Shown piece after piece: positions 16,344 to 24,875 of a stretch of DNA of 64,000 nt (its first letter is position 1; every line of letters starts with the position of its first letter). Under the pieces are notes generated by a model. The model made no database searches. It was given only the letters and a program-made list of their open reading frames with translations, and was not told the origin of the DNA. The translations under genes and the position numbers were made by a program. The stretch is from Chryseobacterium aureum (lineage in GTDB: Bacteria; Bacteroidota; Bacteroidia; Flavobacteriales; Weeksellaceae). The stretch is from NCBI RefSeq assembly GCF_003971235.1, contig NZ_CP034661.1:3968001-4032000 (forward strand), given 5' to 3'.

Positions 16344-17125
16344 GACTGTTTTTTTAAGATAATATGGAGTCGGGTTCCCTCATTTTCATGGCTTTCCATA
16401 AGAAAGTTGGCCCCTATGATTTCTGCCCTGTTTTTCATGTTGGTGAGCCCAATTCCGTTGGATTTGTTGTGTGAAGTATCAAACCCGATTCCATCATCTC
16501 GGATATCAAGCTCCCAAAGAATGTCCTCAGAAGTATTCAGGATGATGAAAATATTTTTACAGCGGGAATGTTTTATACTGTTCTGAATGAATTCCTGGGT
16601 AATTCTGAGCAGCATATTTTTATGAACAAAGCCTAAATCCAGCTGCTTGAAGTTATGTTCAAAGGTTACATGACACTTTTTAAAGGAATTGGTATTGTCT
16701 ACTTCTTCCTGTATTAAAGTTACAATTTCCTTCTGGTTAATATTGTCATCCGTTAATGTTTTGGACAGGCTCCTGAGATCCTGCAGAGACTGGTTAATGA
16801 TCTGGGAAACCTGATCAATTCTTTCACTTGCTTCAGAAACTTTGTTTTCATACAGCATCTGCTGCACATAAAGACTTACAAGGGTCAGTTTCTGGCCTAT
16901 GTTGTCGTGAAGTTCTCTCCCGATCTGCTGCATGGTAGCCTGCTGAATTTCCAGTTGGGTAGACAGGAGCTCTCTCTGATGAAGTTCGTTTTTTCTTTCC
17001 ATTTCATTCAGATGCTCTTTTTTGCGTTGTTTGTAACTTCTGATATAGATTAATACAGCAGTTACAAACATCACAAAGAGTATGTTAAATAGAATGATAA
17101 CTATCAAGAGCTCTGTTTTCCCCAT
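16340..17125 (-). CDS. NarX-type (HisKA_3) sensor histidine kinase
   Basis: This 261-residue kinase has one N-terminal membrane span (about 6-28), a coiled linker, the HisKA_3 phospho-acceptor His73 (GRELHDNIGQKL) and an ATPase domain with the N box (EFIQNSIKHS), DDGIGFD and the G2 box (GIGLTNMKNRAEIIG). It has no sensor domain of its own, so it probably reads its signal through a partner. The best candidate is the multi-span protein at 17104-17748, whose gene overlaps it by 22 bases. Confidence 0.9.
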   Translation of the reverse strand: MGKTELLIVIILFNILFVMFVTAVLIYIRSYKQRKKEHLNEMERKNELHQRELLSTQLEIQQATMQQIGRELHDNIGQKLTLVSLYVQQMLYENKVSEASERIDQVSQIINQSLQDLRSLSKTLTDDNINQKEIVTLIQEEVDNTNSFKKCHVTFEHNFKQLDLGFVHKNMLLRITQEFIQNSIKHSRCKNIFIILNTSEDILWELDIRDDGIGFDTSHNKSNGIGLTNMKNRAEIIGANFLMESHENEGTRLHIILKKQS

Positions 17126-17748
17126 ATGAATGAACTTGCAAATAAGATATACATTACTGAAACCGATATCAGAAAATAACTAAAATATATATCCCAAATT
17201 TCCTTGTATTTTACCAGCAGTGATAAAAATGACATGAAAGGTAAGGTTCCTATATATGATAGAGTAATTCCAAGATTAATATAAAACATTTTATTTTTAT
17301 TAAAATTGAGAATCTCCTGTGAAGTAATTTGTTTATAATACTCCATTATTACTAAAAGCATCAAAATAAGACAACCAAACGTATAATTGAAAGCAAATAC
17401 AATTTTACTTTTAGAAAAATATAGTTCGTTGGGAATAAATGAAAGCAGATATAAAATGGATAATATTGAAAATAATTTGGGCTTCCCTAAAGATTTTGCA
17501 GCATATAACCAATAAAAAAATACGAACTGAATTGGCATTAAAAGGTAGTTGTAGTACTGAGCTTTGGTAAAATGGACAAAACTTCCCCATTTCCCATAAG
17601 CTTCCCCAATAAAAATAAATACCAGATAAAACACAAAAAGTTTCCAATGTTGTTCTTTTAAACGGGTATAATGGAAAATTGCTATGAGTGCAGCAAGTCC
17701 TTCAGCCCAAAGCAAACTTTTTTGTGCAAATTCCTGGAATTCTGTCAT
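17104..17748 (-). CDS. Multi-span membrane protein, possible sensor partner
   Basis: This 214-residue protein has about six hydrophobic spans, spread over residues 12-205, with short Lys-rich loops. I do not recognise a family with certainty. It lacks transport or enzyme motifs. Its gene overlaps the start of a histidine kinase that has no sensor domain, so a role as the membrane sensing module is plausible but inferred. Confidence 0.7.
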   Translation of the reverse strand: MTEFQEFAQKSLLWAEGLAALIAIFHYTRLKEQHWKLFVFYLVFIFIGEAYGKWGSFVHFTKAQYYNYLLMPIQFVFFYWLYAAKSLGKPKLFSILSILYLLSFIPNELYFSKSKIVFAFNYTFGCLILMLLVIMEYYKQITSQEILNFNKNKMFYINLGITLSYIGTLPFMSFLSLLVKYKEIWDIYFSYFLISVSVMYILFASSFIWGKQSS

Positions 17749-17774
17749 ACAGTTCTAAATATGAGATATTACAA

Positions 17775-18332
17775 TTAAAAAGATTGGCCCAGAGGTGATT
17801 TTGGTGGAACAAGTATTCCGTTATTTTCTCCAAGACCAGTGTCACTATCCAAAGGTCCTCCATTCCCATCAACGTTGCTGGAGGGAGTAAAATTACGTGC
17901 ATTTAATGCTAATTTTGAATGATCTCCATTGGCTTGAGGAGTATTAAAATCAGAATCATAAGCTACACCATTTTCACTTGTTTTTTTTATGGTTGGTATT
18001 AATACCAATGTGTGTTTTTCAGCATATTCCTGAGGAACAGGGTGAGAGTCCATGATAGACCAGTTTTCTTGTTTTGGATATGTTGCGTAATAAAATCTGA
18101 TTCCCAGATCTTCTGCCGGGGTATCCGGATTTACTTTTGCTGCTTCTTCTTCAATTTTGGCAATAAAGTTTTTCAATTTCGGAAGATCAAACCAAATGGA
18201 TTGGGCATCCTGTATTCCTAAAGCAGTGTTGATTGCTGTTAGGTGGTTTTGACGATAGTTGTCAATTAAAGCCTGGATAAGACTGTTTGACATCATTCCA
18301 GGTTCTAGCGGTGTGTTTGATTCAGTATTCAT
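17775..18332 (-). CDS. Hypothetical protein at the head of the two-component operon
   Basis: This 185-residue soluble protein has no signal peptide. The N-terminal 120 residues look folded (helical, with LGIRFYYATYPKQ and TLVLIPTI), while the C-terminal 60 residues are rich in Gly, Asn, Ser, Pro and Asp and probably disordered (PSSNVDGNGGPLDSDTG). I do not know a function, although proteins with the LGIRFYYATYP stretch seem common in Chryseobacterium. The next gene starts 26 bases after its stop, so it is probably the first gene of the kinase/regulator operon. Confidence 0.6.
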   Translation of the reverse strand: MNTESNTPLEPGMMSNSLIQALIDNYRQNHLTAINTALGIQDAQSIWFDLPKLKNFIAKIEEEAAKVNPDTPAEDLGIRFYYATYPKQENWSIMDSHPVPQEYAEKHTLVLIPTIKKTSENGVAYDSDFNTPQANGDHSKLALNARNFTPSSNVDGNGGPLDSDTGLGENNGILVPPKSPLGQSF

Positions 18333-18580
18333 AGCTTAGTGGTTTACGGTAAAACTCAATTAATATGCAAATCTCGGAAAAAATATGCTAGAACGTATCT
18401 TCGTAAATAGGGAATTATACTGTTATTTTTACCGTGTTTTTACGGATTGCAGGTAAAATATAATAATTTAGAAGGTATTCTCAAGCGTTGATTTACTTAC
18501 AGGAAGGAAATATAAACCCGGTTTCTCCAGATCTACATATGCTTTCACTCTACGTAATAAGTATAAGGTATACAAAAAAA
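18333..18580. other. Intergenic region upstream of the two-component operon
   Basis: Together with the clpB terminator this gap is 311 bases long. I see no gene. An inverted repeat CCGT-N6-ACGG lies near 18432-18445 and could be a regulatory site, but nothing supports it further. The promoter of the operon must lie here on the minus strand; I cannot pick its boxes with confidence. Confidence 0.4.
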
Positions 18581-18610
18581 TAAGTGCTGTAGATCATTCT
18601 ACAGCACTTA
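18581..18610 (-). terminator. Terminator of clpB
   Basis: A perfect 13-bp stem (arms 18581-18593 and 18598-18610, TAAGTGCTGTAGA and its complement) closes a TCAT loop and is followed on the minus strand by seven T. Confidence 0.85.
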
Positions 18611-18643
18611 TTCACAAAAATAATGTATATGAAAAAAACTATT

Positions 18644-21238
18644 TTATTTTTCAGTAGGTCGGAAAACCAGTCCTGTCTCTACAAAGTAATCCAGAGTAAT
18701 TCTATCGCCGTCATTCACATTTCCTGCAAGAATTTCTTTAGACAGTTTGTTTAAAACTTCCTGTTGAATCACTCTTTTCAGTGGTCGTGCACCGAAGACA
18801 GGATCATATCCTTTATTCATCAGATAATCCACGGCATCCTGAGTGAAGGTCATGATGATGTTTCTTTTAGATAACATGTCATTGAACCCTCTCAATTGAT
18901 ACTGTACGATTTTCCCGATTTCTTTTTTTCTTAAAGGCTGGAAAAGTACAACTTCATCAATTCTGTTCAGGAACTCCGGACGAAGAGTCTGTTTTAAAAG
19001 ATCAAAAACTTCCTCTTTCGTTTTATCCACAATTTCATCCTGGTTTTCTTCCGTAATATTTTCAAAATTTTCCTGAATCAGATGGGAACCTAAATTCGAG
19101 GTCATAATGATGATTGAATTCTTGAAATTTACTACACGTCCTTTATTATCTGTAAGACGTCCGTCATCCAGCACCTGAAGTAAAGTATTGAACACATCCG
19201 GGTGTGCCTTTTCAATTTCATCCAAAAGCACTACGGAATAAGGTCTTCTTCTTACTGCTTCAGTCAATTGCCCGCCTTCATCATAGCCTACATATCCCGG
19301 AGGAGCTCCCACCAGTCTTGAAACACTGTGGCGTTCCTGGTATTCACTCATATCAATTCTGGTCATATTGTTTTCATCGTCAAATAAGAATTCAGCCAAT
19401 GCTTTCGCCAGCTCGGTTTTACCCACTCCGGTAGTTCCCAGGAATAGGAATGAACCAATAGGTTTTTTATCATCACTCAATCCGGCTCTGTTTCTTCTGA
19501 TGGCATCAGCAACGGCCTGAATTGCTTCATCCTGTCCAACCACTCTGTGGTGCAGCTCAGATTCAAGATTCAGGAGCTTGTCTCTTTCAGACTGTAATAA
19601 TTTGGTTACCGGAATGCCGGTCCATTTAGCAATTACTTCGGAAATATTTTCAGCAGTAACCTCTTCTTTGATTAATTCATTCTGATGGTTTTGCATTTCC
19701 AGTTCTACTTTGCTGAGCTCTTCTTCTTTTTCACGAAGTTTTCCGTATTGGATCTCCGCTACTTTTGCATAATCTCCGGCTCTGGAAGCTCTTTCTGCTT
19801 CAAGTTTCAGAGACTCTATGTCTTTTTTGATCTGGGTAAGATCTTCACTTTTCTGTTTTTCTTTCAGCCATTTGGCGTTGATTTCATTTCTCTGTTCAGA
19901 AATTTTAGCAATATCCTCCTTCAGATGATCAATTTTTGTCTGGTTGCCCTCCCTTGAAATAGCTGCCAGCTCAATTTCCAGCTGCATAAGCCTTCTGTCC
20001 AGAACATCCAGCTCTTCCGGTTTGGAATTGATTTCCATTCTAAGCTTTGCAGAAGCTTCATCAATAAGGTCGATAGCTTTGTCCGGTAAAAAACGGTCAG
20101 AAATATATCTCTGAGACATTTCCACCGCAGCAATAATGGCCTCATCCTTAATTCTTACCTTGTGGTGAGCTTCATATTTGTCTTTGATACCACGAAGGAT
20201 AGAAATAGCGGATTCTGTATCCGGTTCTTCCACCATTACTTTCTGGAAACGTCTTTCCAATGCTTTATCTTTCTCGAAATACTTTTGATATTCGTTCAGG
20301 GTAGTGGCTCCAATGGCTCTTAATTCCCCTCTGGCCAAAGCAGGTTTTAAAATATTGGCAGCATCCATGGCTCCTTCACCACCTCCGGCTCCTACCAAAG
20401 TGTGGATCTCGTCAATGAAAAGAATAATCTGTCCGTCAGATTTGATCACTTCATTCACAACAGATTTCAGACGCTCTTCAAATTCACCTTTGTATTTGGC
20501 TCCGGCAATAAGGGCTCCCATATCCAATGAGAATAATGTTTTGTCCATCAGGTTTTCCGGAACATCACCACTGATAATTCTGTGGGCAATTCCCTCAGCA
20601 ATGGCTGTTTTACCTACCCCCGGTTCCCCGATAAGGATGGGGTTGTTTTTAGTTCTTCTGGAAAGGATCTGTAAAACCCTTCTGATTTCTTCATCACGCC
20701 CGATGACAGGATCCAACTTGCCCTCTGCTGCCAGCTCGTTGAAGTTTTTAGCATATTTATTTAAAGACTGATACGTTTCTTCCGAACTTGCAGAAGTAGC
20801 TTTGCTTCCTTTTCTTAATTCTTTGATAGCGCCTTCCAAAAGATTTTTGGTCACACCCATATCTTTCAGCATTTTTGATACTTCAGAAGTGGTCTCCAAA
20901 AGGGATAACCATAAATGCTCAATCGTTACATATTCATCACCCATTTTCTTAGCGATGTTGGGTGCATCCAGCAATACTTTGTTGGCAGATTGTGAAAGAT
21001 AAATGTTTCCTCCCTGTACTTTAGGAAGTTTTTCTAAATTTTCACGGTTGCGCTCTCTTACCAAATTGGCATCTGCTTCAGATTTCTTCAGTAGGAAAGG
21101 CGATATATTTTCATCCACCTGGAAGATTCCTTCAAGGAGATGTTGAGGTTCGATACTTTGGTTGCCCAGTTCCATGGCAACCTGTTGTGCTGCCTGGATG
21201 GCTTCCTGTGATTTTACGGTATATTGGTTTAAGTTCAT
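18644..21238 (-). CDS. clpB: ATP-dependent disaggregase ClpB
   Basis: This 864-residue AAA+ chaperone rescues aggregated proteins together with DnaK/DnaJ/GrpE. It has the Clp N domain (about 1-145, starting MNLNQYTVKSQEAIQAAQ), first ATPase with Walker A GEPGVGKTA and Walker B ILFIDEIH, the long M-domain coiled coil (about 400-525) that separates ClpB from ClpA/ClpC, second ATPase with GTTGVGKTELA and VLLDEIEKAHPD, and the C-terminal ClpB small domain. The ATG at 21238 was chosen because it gives the standard N-terminus; an in-frame ATG 54 bases upstream adds a sequence foreign to the family. It stands alone, with its own terminator. Confidence 0.97.
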   Translation of the reverse strand: MNLNQYTVKSQEAIQAAQQVAMELGNQSIEPQHLLEGIFQVDENISPFLLKKSEADANLVRERNRENLEKLPKVQGGNIYLSQSANKVLLDAPNIAKKMGDEYVTIEHLWLSLLETTSEVSKMLKDMGVTKNLLEGAIKELRKGSKATSASSEETYQSLNKYAKNFNELAAEGKLDPVIGRDEEIRRVLQILSRRTKNNPILIGEPGVGKTAIAEGIAHRIISGDVPENLMDKTLFSLDMGALIAGAKYKGEFEERLKSVVNEVIKSDGQIILFIDEIHTLVGAGGGEGAMDAANILKPALARGELRAIGATTLNEYQKYFEKDKALERRFQKVMVEEPDTESAISILRGIKDKYEAHHKVRIKDEAIIAAVEMSQRYISDRFLPDKAIDLIDEASAKLRMEINSKPEELDVLDRRLMQLEIELAAISREGNQTKIDHLKEDIAKISEQRNEINAKWLKEKQKSEDLTQIKKDIESLKLEAERASRAGDYAKVAEIQYGKLREKEEELSKVELEMQNHQNELIKEEVTAENISEVIAKWTGIPVTKLLQSERDKLLNLESELHHRVVGQDEAIQAVADAIRRNRAGLSDDKKPIGSFLFLGTTGVGKTELAKALAEFLFDDENNMTRIDMSEYQERHSVSRLVGAPPGYVGYDEGGQLTEAVRRRPYSVVLLDEIEKAHPDVFNTLLQVLDDGRLTDNKGRVVNFKNSIIIMTSNLGSHLIQENFENITEENQDEIVDKTKEEVFDLLKQTLRPEFLNRIDEVVLFQPLRKKEIGKIVQYQLRGFNDMLSKRNIIMTFTQDAVDYLMNKGYDPVFGARPLKRVIQQEVLNKLSKEILAGNVNDGDRITLDYFVETGLVFRPTEK

Positions 21239-21618
21239 ATTGTATATATTTTTGGTAATGATTCGTTTAAAGTTGAGTTTTAAAAACATCAAGAAACCAA
21301 ATTCTGAGGCTCAGTTTCTTAATGCCATCAATTATTTAATCATGTATTCGGTGACTGTATCGCAAAAACTATTCAATTATTAAATTTACAAAAAAATAGG
21401 ACAAATTTTCCGGATATTGTATTTTTAACGGAAATTTAACTTGACAAAATTTCCGATTTCGTATTTTTTTCTTTGAAATCCACGAACAAAAAGTCAGATC
21501 ATGGTAAAAAGCAACTGGTAAAATAATCAACCCGCTATGAAAAATGAGGGCTCTTAAGCTTTTTATGATCAAAAAATGAACAGTTTAAATCAGAATAGCT
21601 ATTTTTGCATTTTACTCA
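21239..21618. other. Divergent intergenic region, clpB / tetR
   Basis: These 380 bases separate clpB (-) from the TetR-type gene (+). I see no gene. On the + strand TATTTTTG at 21600-21607 matches a -7 box and would give a very short leader for the ATG at 21619; no -33 partner is evident. The clpB promoter should lie here, but I find no clear heat-shock element. Confidence 0.5.
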
Positions 21619-22194
21619 ATGGAATTAAAAGAAAAACAGAGAAAAATATTAGACGTAGCCGTAGAGCTTTTCAAAGAGAAAGGGTATATGGGGAGTTCTG
21701 TTAGGGATCTGGCTACGAAACTCAATATCAAGGCAGCATCACTCTATGCACATATCCGTTCGAAGGAAGAAATTCTGGAGTGGATCTGTTTCGGTATTGC
21801 CCGGGAGTTTTTCGATGAACTTCAGGAGGTGAAAAATACCCATGTTACTCCAAGAGAAAAACTGAATCTCTTTTTGGATAAACACTTATCCGTGGTTCTT
21901 AAAAACCGTGATGTTACTCACATTTATTCTAATGAATGGAAGCATCTTGAAGAAAGACTTCCTGAATTTGTAGAATTAAGAAAAAACTACCAGCAGGAAG
22001 TTGAAGAACTGATTTCTGAAATCTATCAGGCCGAAAACTGGGAACTGAAATCTCCTTCATTTACCACAAGATTTATTCTCCATACCTTAAATAATTCCTA
22101 TTTCTGGTTCAAAAGAAGCAGTGATTCCACAGATGAAATTACCGAAGAAATACGGGATAAAATTCTTTTCGGTCTACTGGGGAACCAACATTGA
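21619..22194 (+). CDS. TetR/AcrR-family repressor, likely PaaR-like regulator of phenylacetate genes
   Basis: This 191-residue regulator has an N-terminal TetR helix-turn-helix (about 8-55: ILDVAVELFKEKGYMGSSVR and KAASLYAHIRSKEEILE) and a helical ligand domain. It sits directly before the phenylacetate operon on the same strand, 172 bases from paaK. A 14-bp palindrome CTAACAAATGTTAG on the predicted paaK start site is of TetR type. I infer that it represses paaK and downstream genes and lets go when a CoA thioester such as phenylacetyl-CoA is bound, as the Thermus PaaR does. It is unlike the GntR-type PaaX of E. coli. Confidence 0.85.
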   Translation: MELKEKQRKILDVAVELFKEKGYMGSSVRDLATKLNIKAASLYAHIRSKEEILEWICFGIAREFFDELQEVKNTHVTPREKLNLFLDKHLSVVLKNRDVTHIYSNEWKHLEERLPEFVELRKNYQQEVEELISEIYQAENWELKSPSFTTRFILHTLNNSYFWFKRSSDSTDEITEEIRDKILFGLLGNQH

Positions 22195-22220
22195 TAGGCC
22201 CCTGCAAAGGAAATCATTAA

Positions 22221-22245
22221 TACATTTTACATTATACATTTTACA
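22221..22245 (+). repeat. Short direct repeat before paaK
   Basis: TACATTTTACA occurs at 22221-22231 and again at 22235-22245, 14 bases apart, about 70 bases upstream of the paaK promoter. It may be chance in AT-rich DNA or a regulator site. Confidence 0.3.
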
Positions 22246-22311
22246 AAAAATGCATTAAGCTTCCGTCTTGTTATTTAGAATCATTCAAAATATGATAAAA
22301 GTCATAAAAAT

Positions 22312-22342
22312 TTTGCCAGCACCAAAAATCTTTTTAAATTTA
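22312..22342 (+). promoter_or_regulatory. Promoter of the phenylacetate operon
   Basis: TTTG (22312-22315), exactly 19 bases, TAAATTTA (22335-22342) fits the Bacteroidota consensus with one mismatch. Transcription would start near 22347, inside the palindromic operator. Confidence 0.7.
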
Positions 22343-22345
22343 CAC

Positions 22346-22359
22346 CTAACAAATGTTAG
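22346..22359. promoter_or_regulatory. Predicted TetR-type operator on the paaK start site
   Basis: CTAACAAATGTTAG is a perfect inverted repeat (6-2-6). It lies over the expected transcription start and ends 7 bases before the paaK ATG. As I recall, it fits the pattern CNAAC-N4-GTTNG reported for PaaR of Thermus. The adjacent TetR gene is the natural candidate to bind it. Confidence 0.65.
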
Positions 22360-22366
22360 TTAGTAT

Positions 22367-23683
22367 ATGGATTTTTCAGTTGAATATCTGGAGCTGGGTC
22401 AGTTGAGACAGCTTCAATCCGACCGGTTGATCAGCCTGATCAGCTATCTGGGAGAGAAGTCGGAGTTTTATAAAAAGAAATTTGATGAATTACAAATATC
22501 TCCCCAGGATATAAGGTCGATTGAGGATATCGCGAAACTTCCTATTACTTACAAGCAGGATTTAAGAGATCATTATCCGTTCGGGTTATTTACCGTTCCG
22601 AAAAACGAACTTCAGCGTATTCACTGCTCAAGTGGAACCACAGGAAAACCTACTGTGGTAGGATATACCAAAGAAGATGTGGAGATTTTCAGCGAAGTAG
22701 TGGCAAGATCTTTACAGGCAGCCGGCGCAAGACCGGGAATGCAGCTGCATAATGCTTATGGATACGGCATTTTTACCGGAGGATTAGGGCTTCATTACGG
22801 AGCTGAGATGTTAGGAATGAGTGTTCTGCCTATTTCCGGAGGAATGACGGCCAGACAGGTAGATCTGATTGTAGATTTCAAGCCGGAAGTAATATGCTGT
22901 TCACCTTCGTATGCTTTAACAATTGCTGATGAATTTGCAAAAAGAGGAATTTCAGCAGATGAAATCAGCCTTAAATATGCAGTATTAGGTTCAGAGCCAT
23001 GGACTGAAATTATCAGAGGCCATATTGAAGAAAAATTAGGAGTTCATGCAACCAATATTTATGGTTTAAGTGAAATTATCGGCCCGGGAGTTTCTATGGA
23101 AGATTTCGAGGAAAAAGGAGGAGCTTATATCTGGGAAGATCATTTTTATCCGGAGATTTTAGATCCAATTACCAAACAGCCGGTTCCTTTCGGAGAAGAA
23201 GGTGTATTGGTGATTACCACTTTAACCAAAAAAGCAATGCCGCTTTTACGTTATTGGACGAATGATATTACCAGCCTTTACTATGATGAAAACGCCAAAA
23301 GGACAATGGTGAAGATGAAACCTATTGTTGGCAGAGCAGATGATATGCTGATTGTAAGAGGAGTGAATGTATATCCAAGTCAGATTGAAGATGCTTTTTC
23401 TTATGTAAAAGGAGTGGTTCCCAATTATTATCTTACTCCTGTGGAGAAAGAGCATATGTGCATCGCATTGGATATTGATGTGGAAATAGATGATGAATTG
23501 GTGAAAACGCAGAAAATAGAAGCCAATACCGATGATTATTTTAATTTTGTCGGGAACTTTGGGAAAAATATAGAAAACGAAATAAAAAAGAGGGTAGGGA
23601 TTACTACAAAAGTAAAAATTCATGCCCAGGACAGCCTGCCAAAGTGCGAAGGTGGAAAAATTAATAGAATACTCAAAAAATAA
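22367..23683 (+). CDS. paaK: Phenylacetate-CoA ligase
   Basis: This 438-residue enzyme activates phenylacetate to phenylacetyl-CoA with ATP, the first step of the aerobic hybrid pathway. It shows the AMP-binding loop SSGTTGKPTVVGYT, the GLSEIIGPG motif and the C-terminal hinge and lysine region (DDMLIVRGVNVYPSQIE, ending CEGGKINRILKK). Length and motifs match PaaK. It is the first gene after the predicted promoter and operator, and its TAA overlaps the paaE start by one base. Confidence 0.95.
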   Translation: MDFSVEYLELGQLRQLQSDRLISLISYLGEKSEFYKKKFDELQISPQDIRSIEDIAKLPITYKQDLRDHYPFGLFTVPKNELQRIHCSSGTTGKPTVVGYTKEDVEIFSEVVARSLQAAGARPGMQLHNAYGYGIFTGGLGLHYGAEMLGMSVLPISGGMTARQVDLIVDFKPEVICCSPSYALTIADEFAKRGISADEISLKYAVLGSEPWTEIIRGHIEEKLGVHATNIYGLSEIIGPGVSMEDFEEKGGAYIWEDHFYPEILDPITKQPVPFGEEGVLVITTLTKKAMPLLRYWTNDITSLYYDENAKRTMVKMKPIVGRADDMLIVRGVNVYPSQIEDAFSYVKGVVPNYYLTPVEKEHMCIALDIDVEIDDELVKTQKIEANTDDYFNFVGNFGKNIENEIKKRVGITTKVKIHAQDSLPKCEGGKINRILKK

Positions 23684-24768
23684 TGAATTCATTTTATAAA
23701 CTTAAAACAGTTAAAGTTCAGAAAGATACTTCCGAAGCAGTGAATGTAGCGGTAGAAATCCCTGAAGAACTGAAAGATAAGTTCAGATTCAAGCAAGGAC
23801 AGTATCTGAATTTCCGAATGATGATCAACGGAAATGAAGAAAGACGTTCTTACTCTATCTGCAACGCTCCAAGTGAAAAAGGCAATACGCTGGAAGTATT
23901 GGTGAAATTGCTTGAAGGCGGTAAAGTATCAGGTTATTTCAATGAACACCTTCATATGGATGAGGTGCTGGAAGTAATGCCTCCCATGGGCGGCTTCAAT
24001 ACTTCTTATCACCCTACCAACGTGAAAACTTATGTGGGGCTGGCAGCAGGAAGCGGAATTTCTCCTGTTTTATCCAATATTAAAGAAAGCCTTTATCAGG
24101 AACCGAATTCAAATGCTTATCTGTTCTACAGCAACAGAAGTATGAATCACGTGATGAAAAAAGCTGAAATTGATAAATTGGTAGAATCTTTCAACGGCAG
24201 ATTGAAAGTGGTTTATTTGGTAAGCCGTGAGAAACATGAAGATCCTATTTTTGAAGGAAGAATTTCTCCGGAAAAATTAGATTTACTGTTTGAAAGATAT
24301 ACAGATATCGATGTAAAAGAAGCAACCTATTTCATTTGCGGGCCTTCGGAAATGATTAAGGGGATTGCAGATTATCTGAAGAAAGATAAAAAAGTACCGG
24401 CTATCCAGGTATTATTTGAATACTTCACCGCTCCGGATGAAGAAAATACGGAGGAAATGAGTGATGAATTCAAGGCAATTGCCAATATTGAAAGTATGGT
24501 AACGGTCATCATAGATGATGATGAATATTCGTTCCATCTTAATTCTAAAAAAGAGAGTATCTTAGATAAAGCATTGAAAGATCAGCTTCCGGTTCCTTTT
24601 GCATGTAAAGGGGGCGTTTGCTGTACGTGTAAGGCACAGGTTCTGGAAGGAGAGGTTTTCATGGAGAAAAACTATGCACTTACCGAAGAAGAAGTAGCCA
24701 GAGGCTTCGTTCTTACCTGCCAGTGTCACCCTACAACCAATGTGGTGATGCTTAATTATGATGTTTAA
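23683..24768 (+). CDS. paaE: 1,2-phenylacetyl-CoA epoxidase, reductase subunit
   Basis: This 361-residue protein passes electrons from NADPH to the PaaA di-iron site. It has an FAD-binding domain (YLNFRMM, RRSYSICNAPSE), an NAD(P)-binding domain (AAGSGISPVLSNIK, CGPSEMIKG) and a C-terminal plant-type 2Fe-2S ferredoxin domain with ligands in CKGGVCCTCKA and a fourth Cys in VLTCQC. Being second, ahead of paaABC, is common in flavobacteria, whereas in E. coli paaE follows paaD. A repeat element separates it from paaA. Confidence 0.95.
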   Translation: MNSFYKLKTVKVQKDTSEAVNVAVEIPEELKDKFRFKQGQYLNFRMMINGNEERRSYSICNAPSEKGNTLEVLVKLLEGGKVSGYFNEHLHMDEVLEVMPPMGGFNTSYHPTNVKTYVGLAAGSGISPVLSNIKESLYQEPNSNAYLFYSNRSMNHVMKKAEIDKLVESFNGRLKVVYLVSREKHEDPIFEGRISPEKLDLLFERYTDIDVKEATYFICGPSEMIKGIADYLKKDKKVPAIQVLFEYFTAPDEENTEEMSDEFKAIANIESMVTVIIDDDEYSFHLNSKKESILDKALKDQLPVPFACKGGVCCTCKAQVLEGEVFMEKNYALTEEEVARGFVLTCQCHPTTNVVMLNYDV

Positions 24769-24771
24769 TTC

Positions 24772-24867
24772 AATTTGAAAATGAGAAAATGTGCTAATTT
24801 GAAAATACCATTATCGTGTTTAAAATTTCCTAATTCTCAAATTCTCAAATTATTTAATTTTCAAATT
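24772..24867. repeat. Inverted-repeat element, copy A (paaE-paaA gap)
   Basis: About 96 bp. The left arm carries AATTTGAAAATG twice in variant form and the right arm carries the complement (CTAATTCTCAAATT, AATTTTCAAATT). The transcript could fold into an AT-rich hairpin. It belongs to a family with copies at 25827, 26205, 29313, 30875 and 33671. Confidence 0.75.
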
Positions 24868-24875
24868 CAAAAAAG

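Noticed and set aside
20304..20771. Gene of 155 codons opposite clpB
   Set aside because: It lies wholly within the strongly conserved first ATPase region of clpB on the other strand and has no recognisable protein features.
23246..23692. Gene of 148 codons opposite paaK
   Set aside because: It is a shadow of the paaK coding frame, with Phe/Ile/His-rich composition typical of antisense reading.
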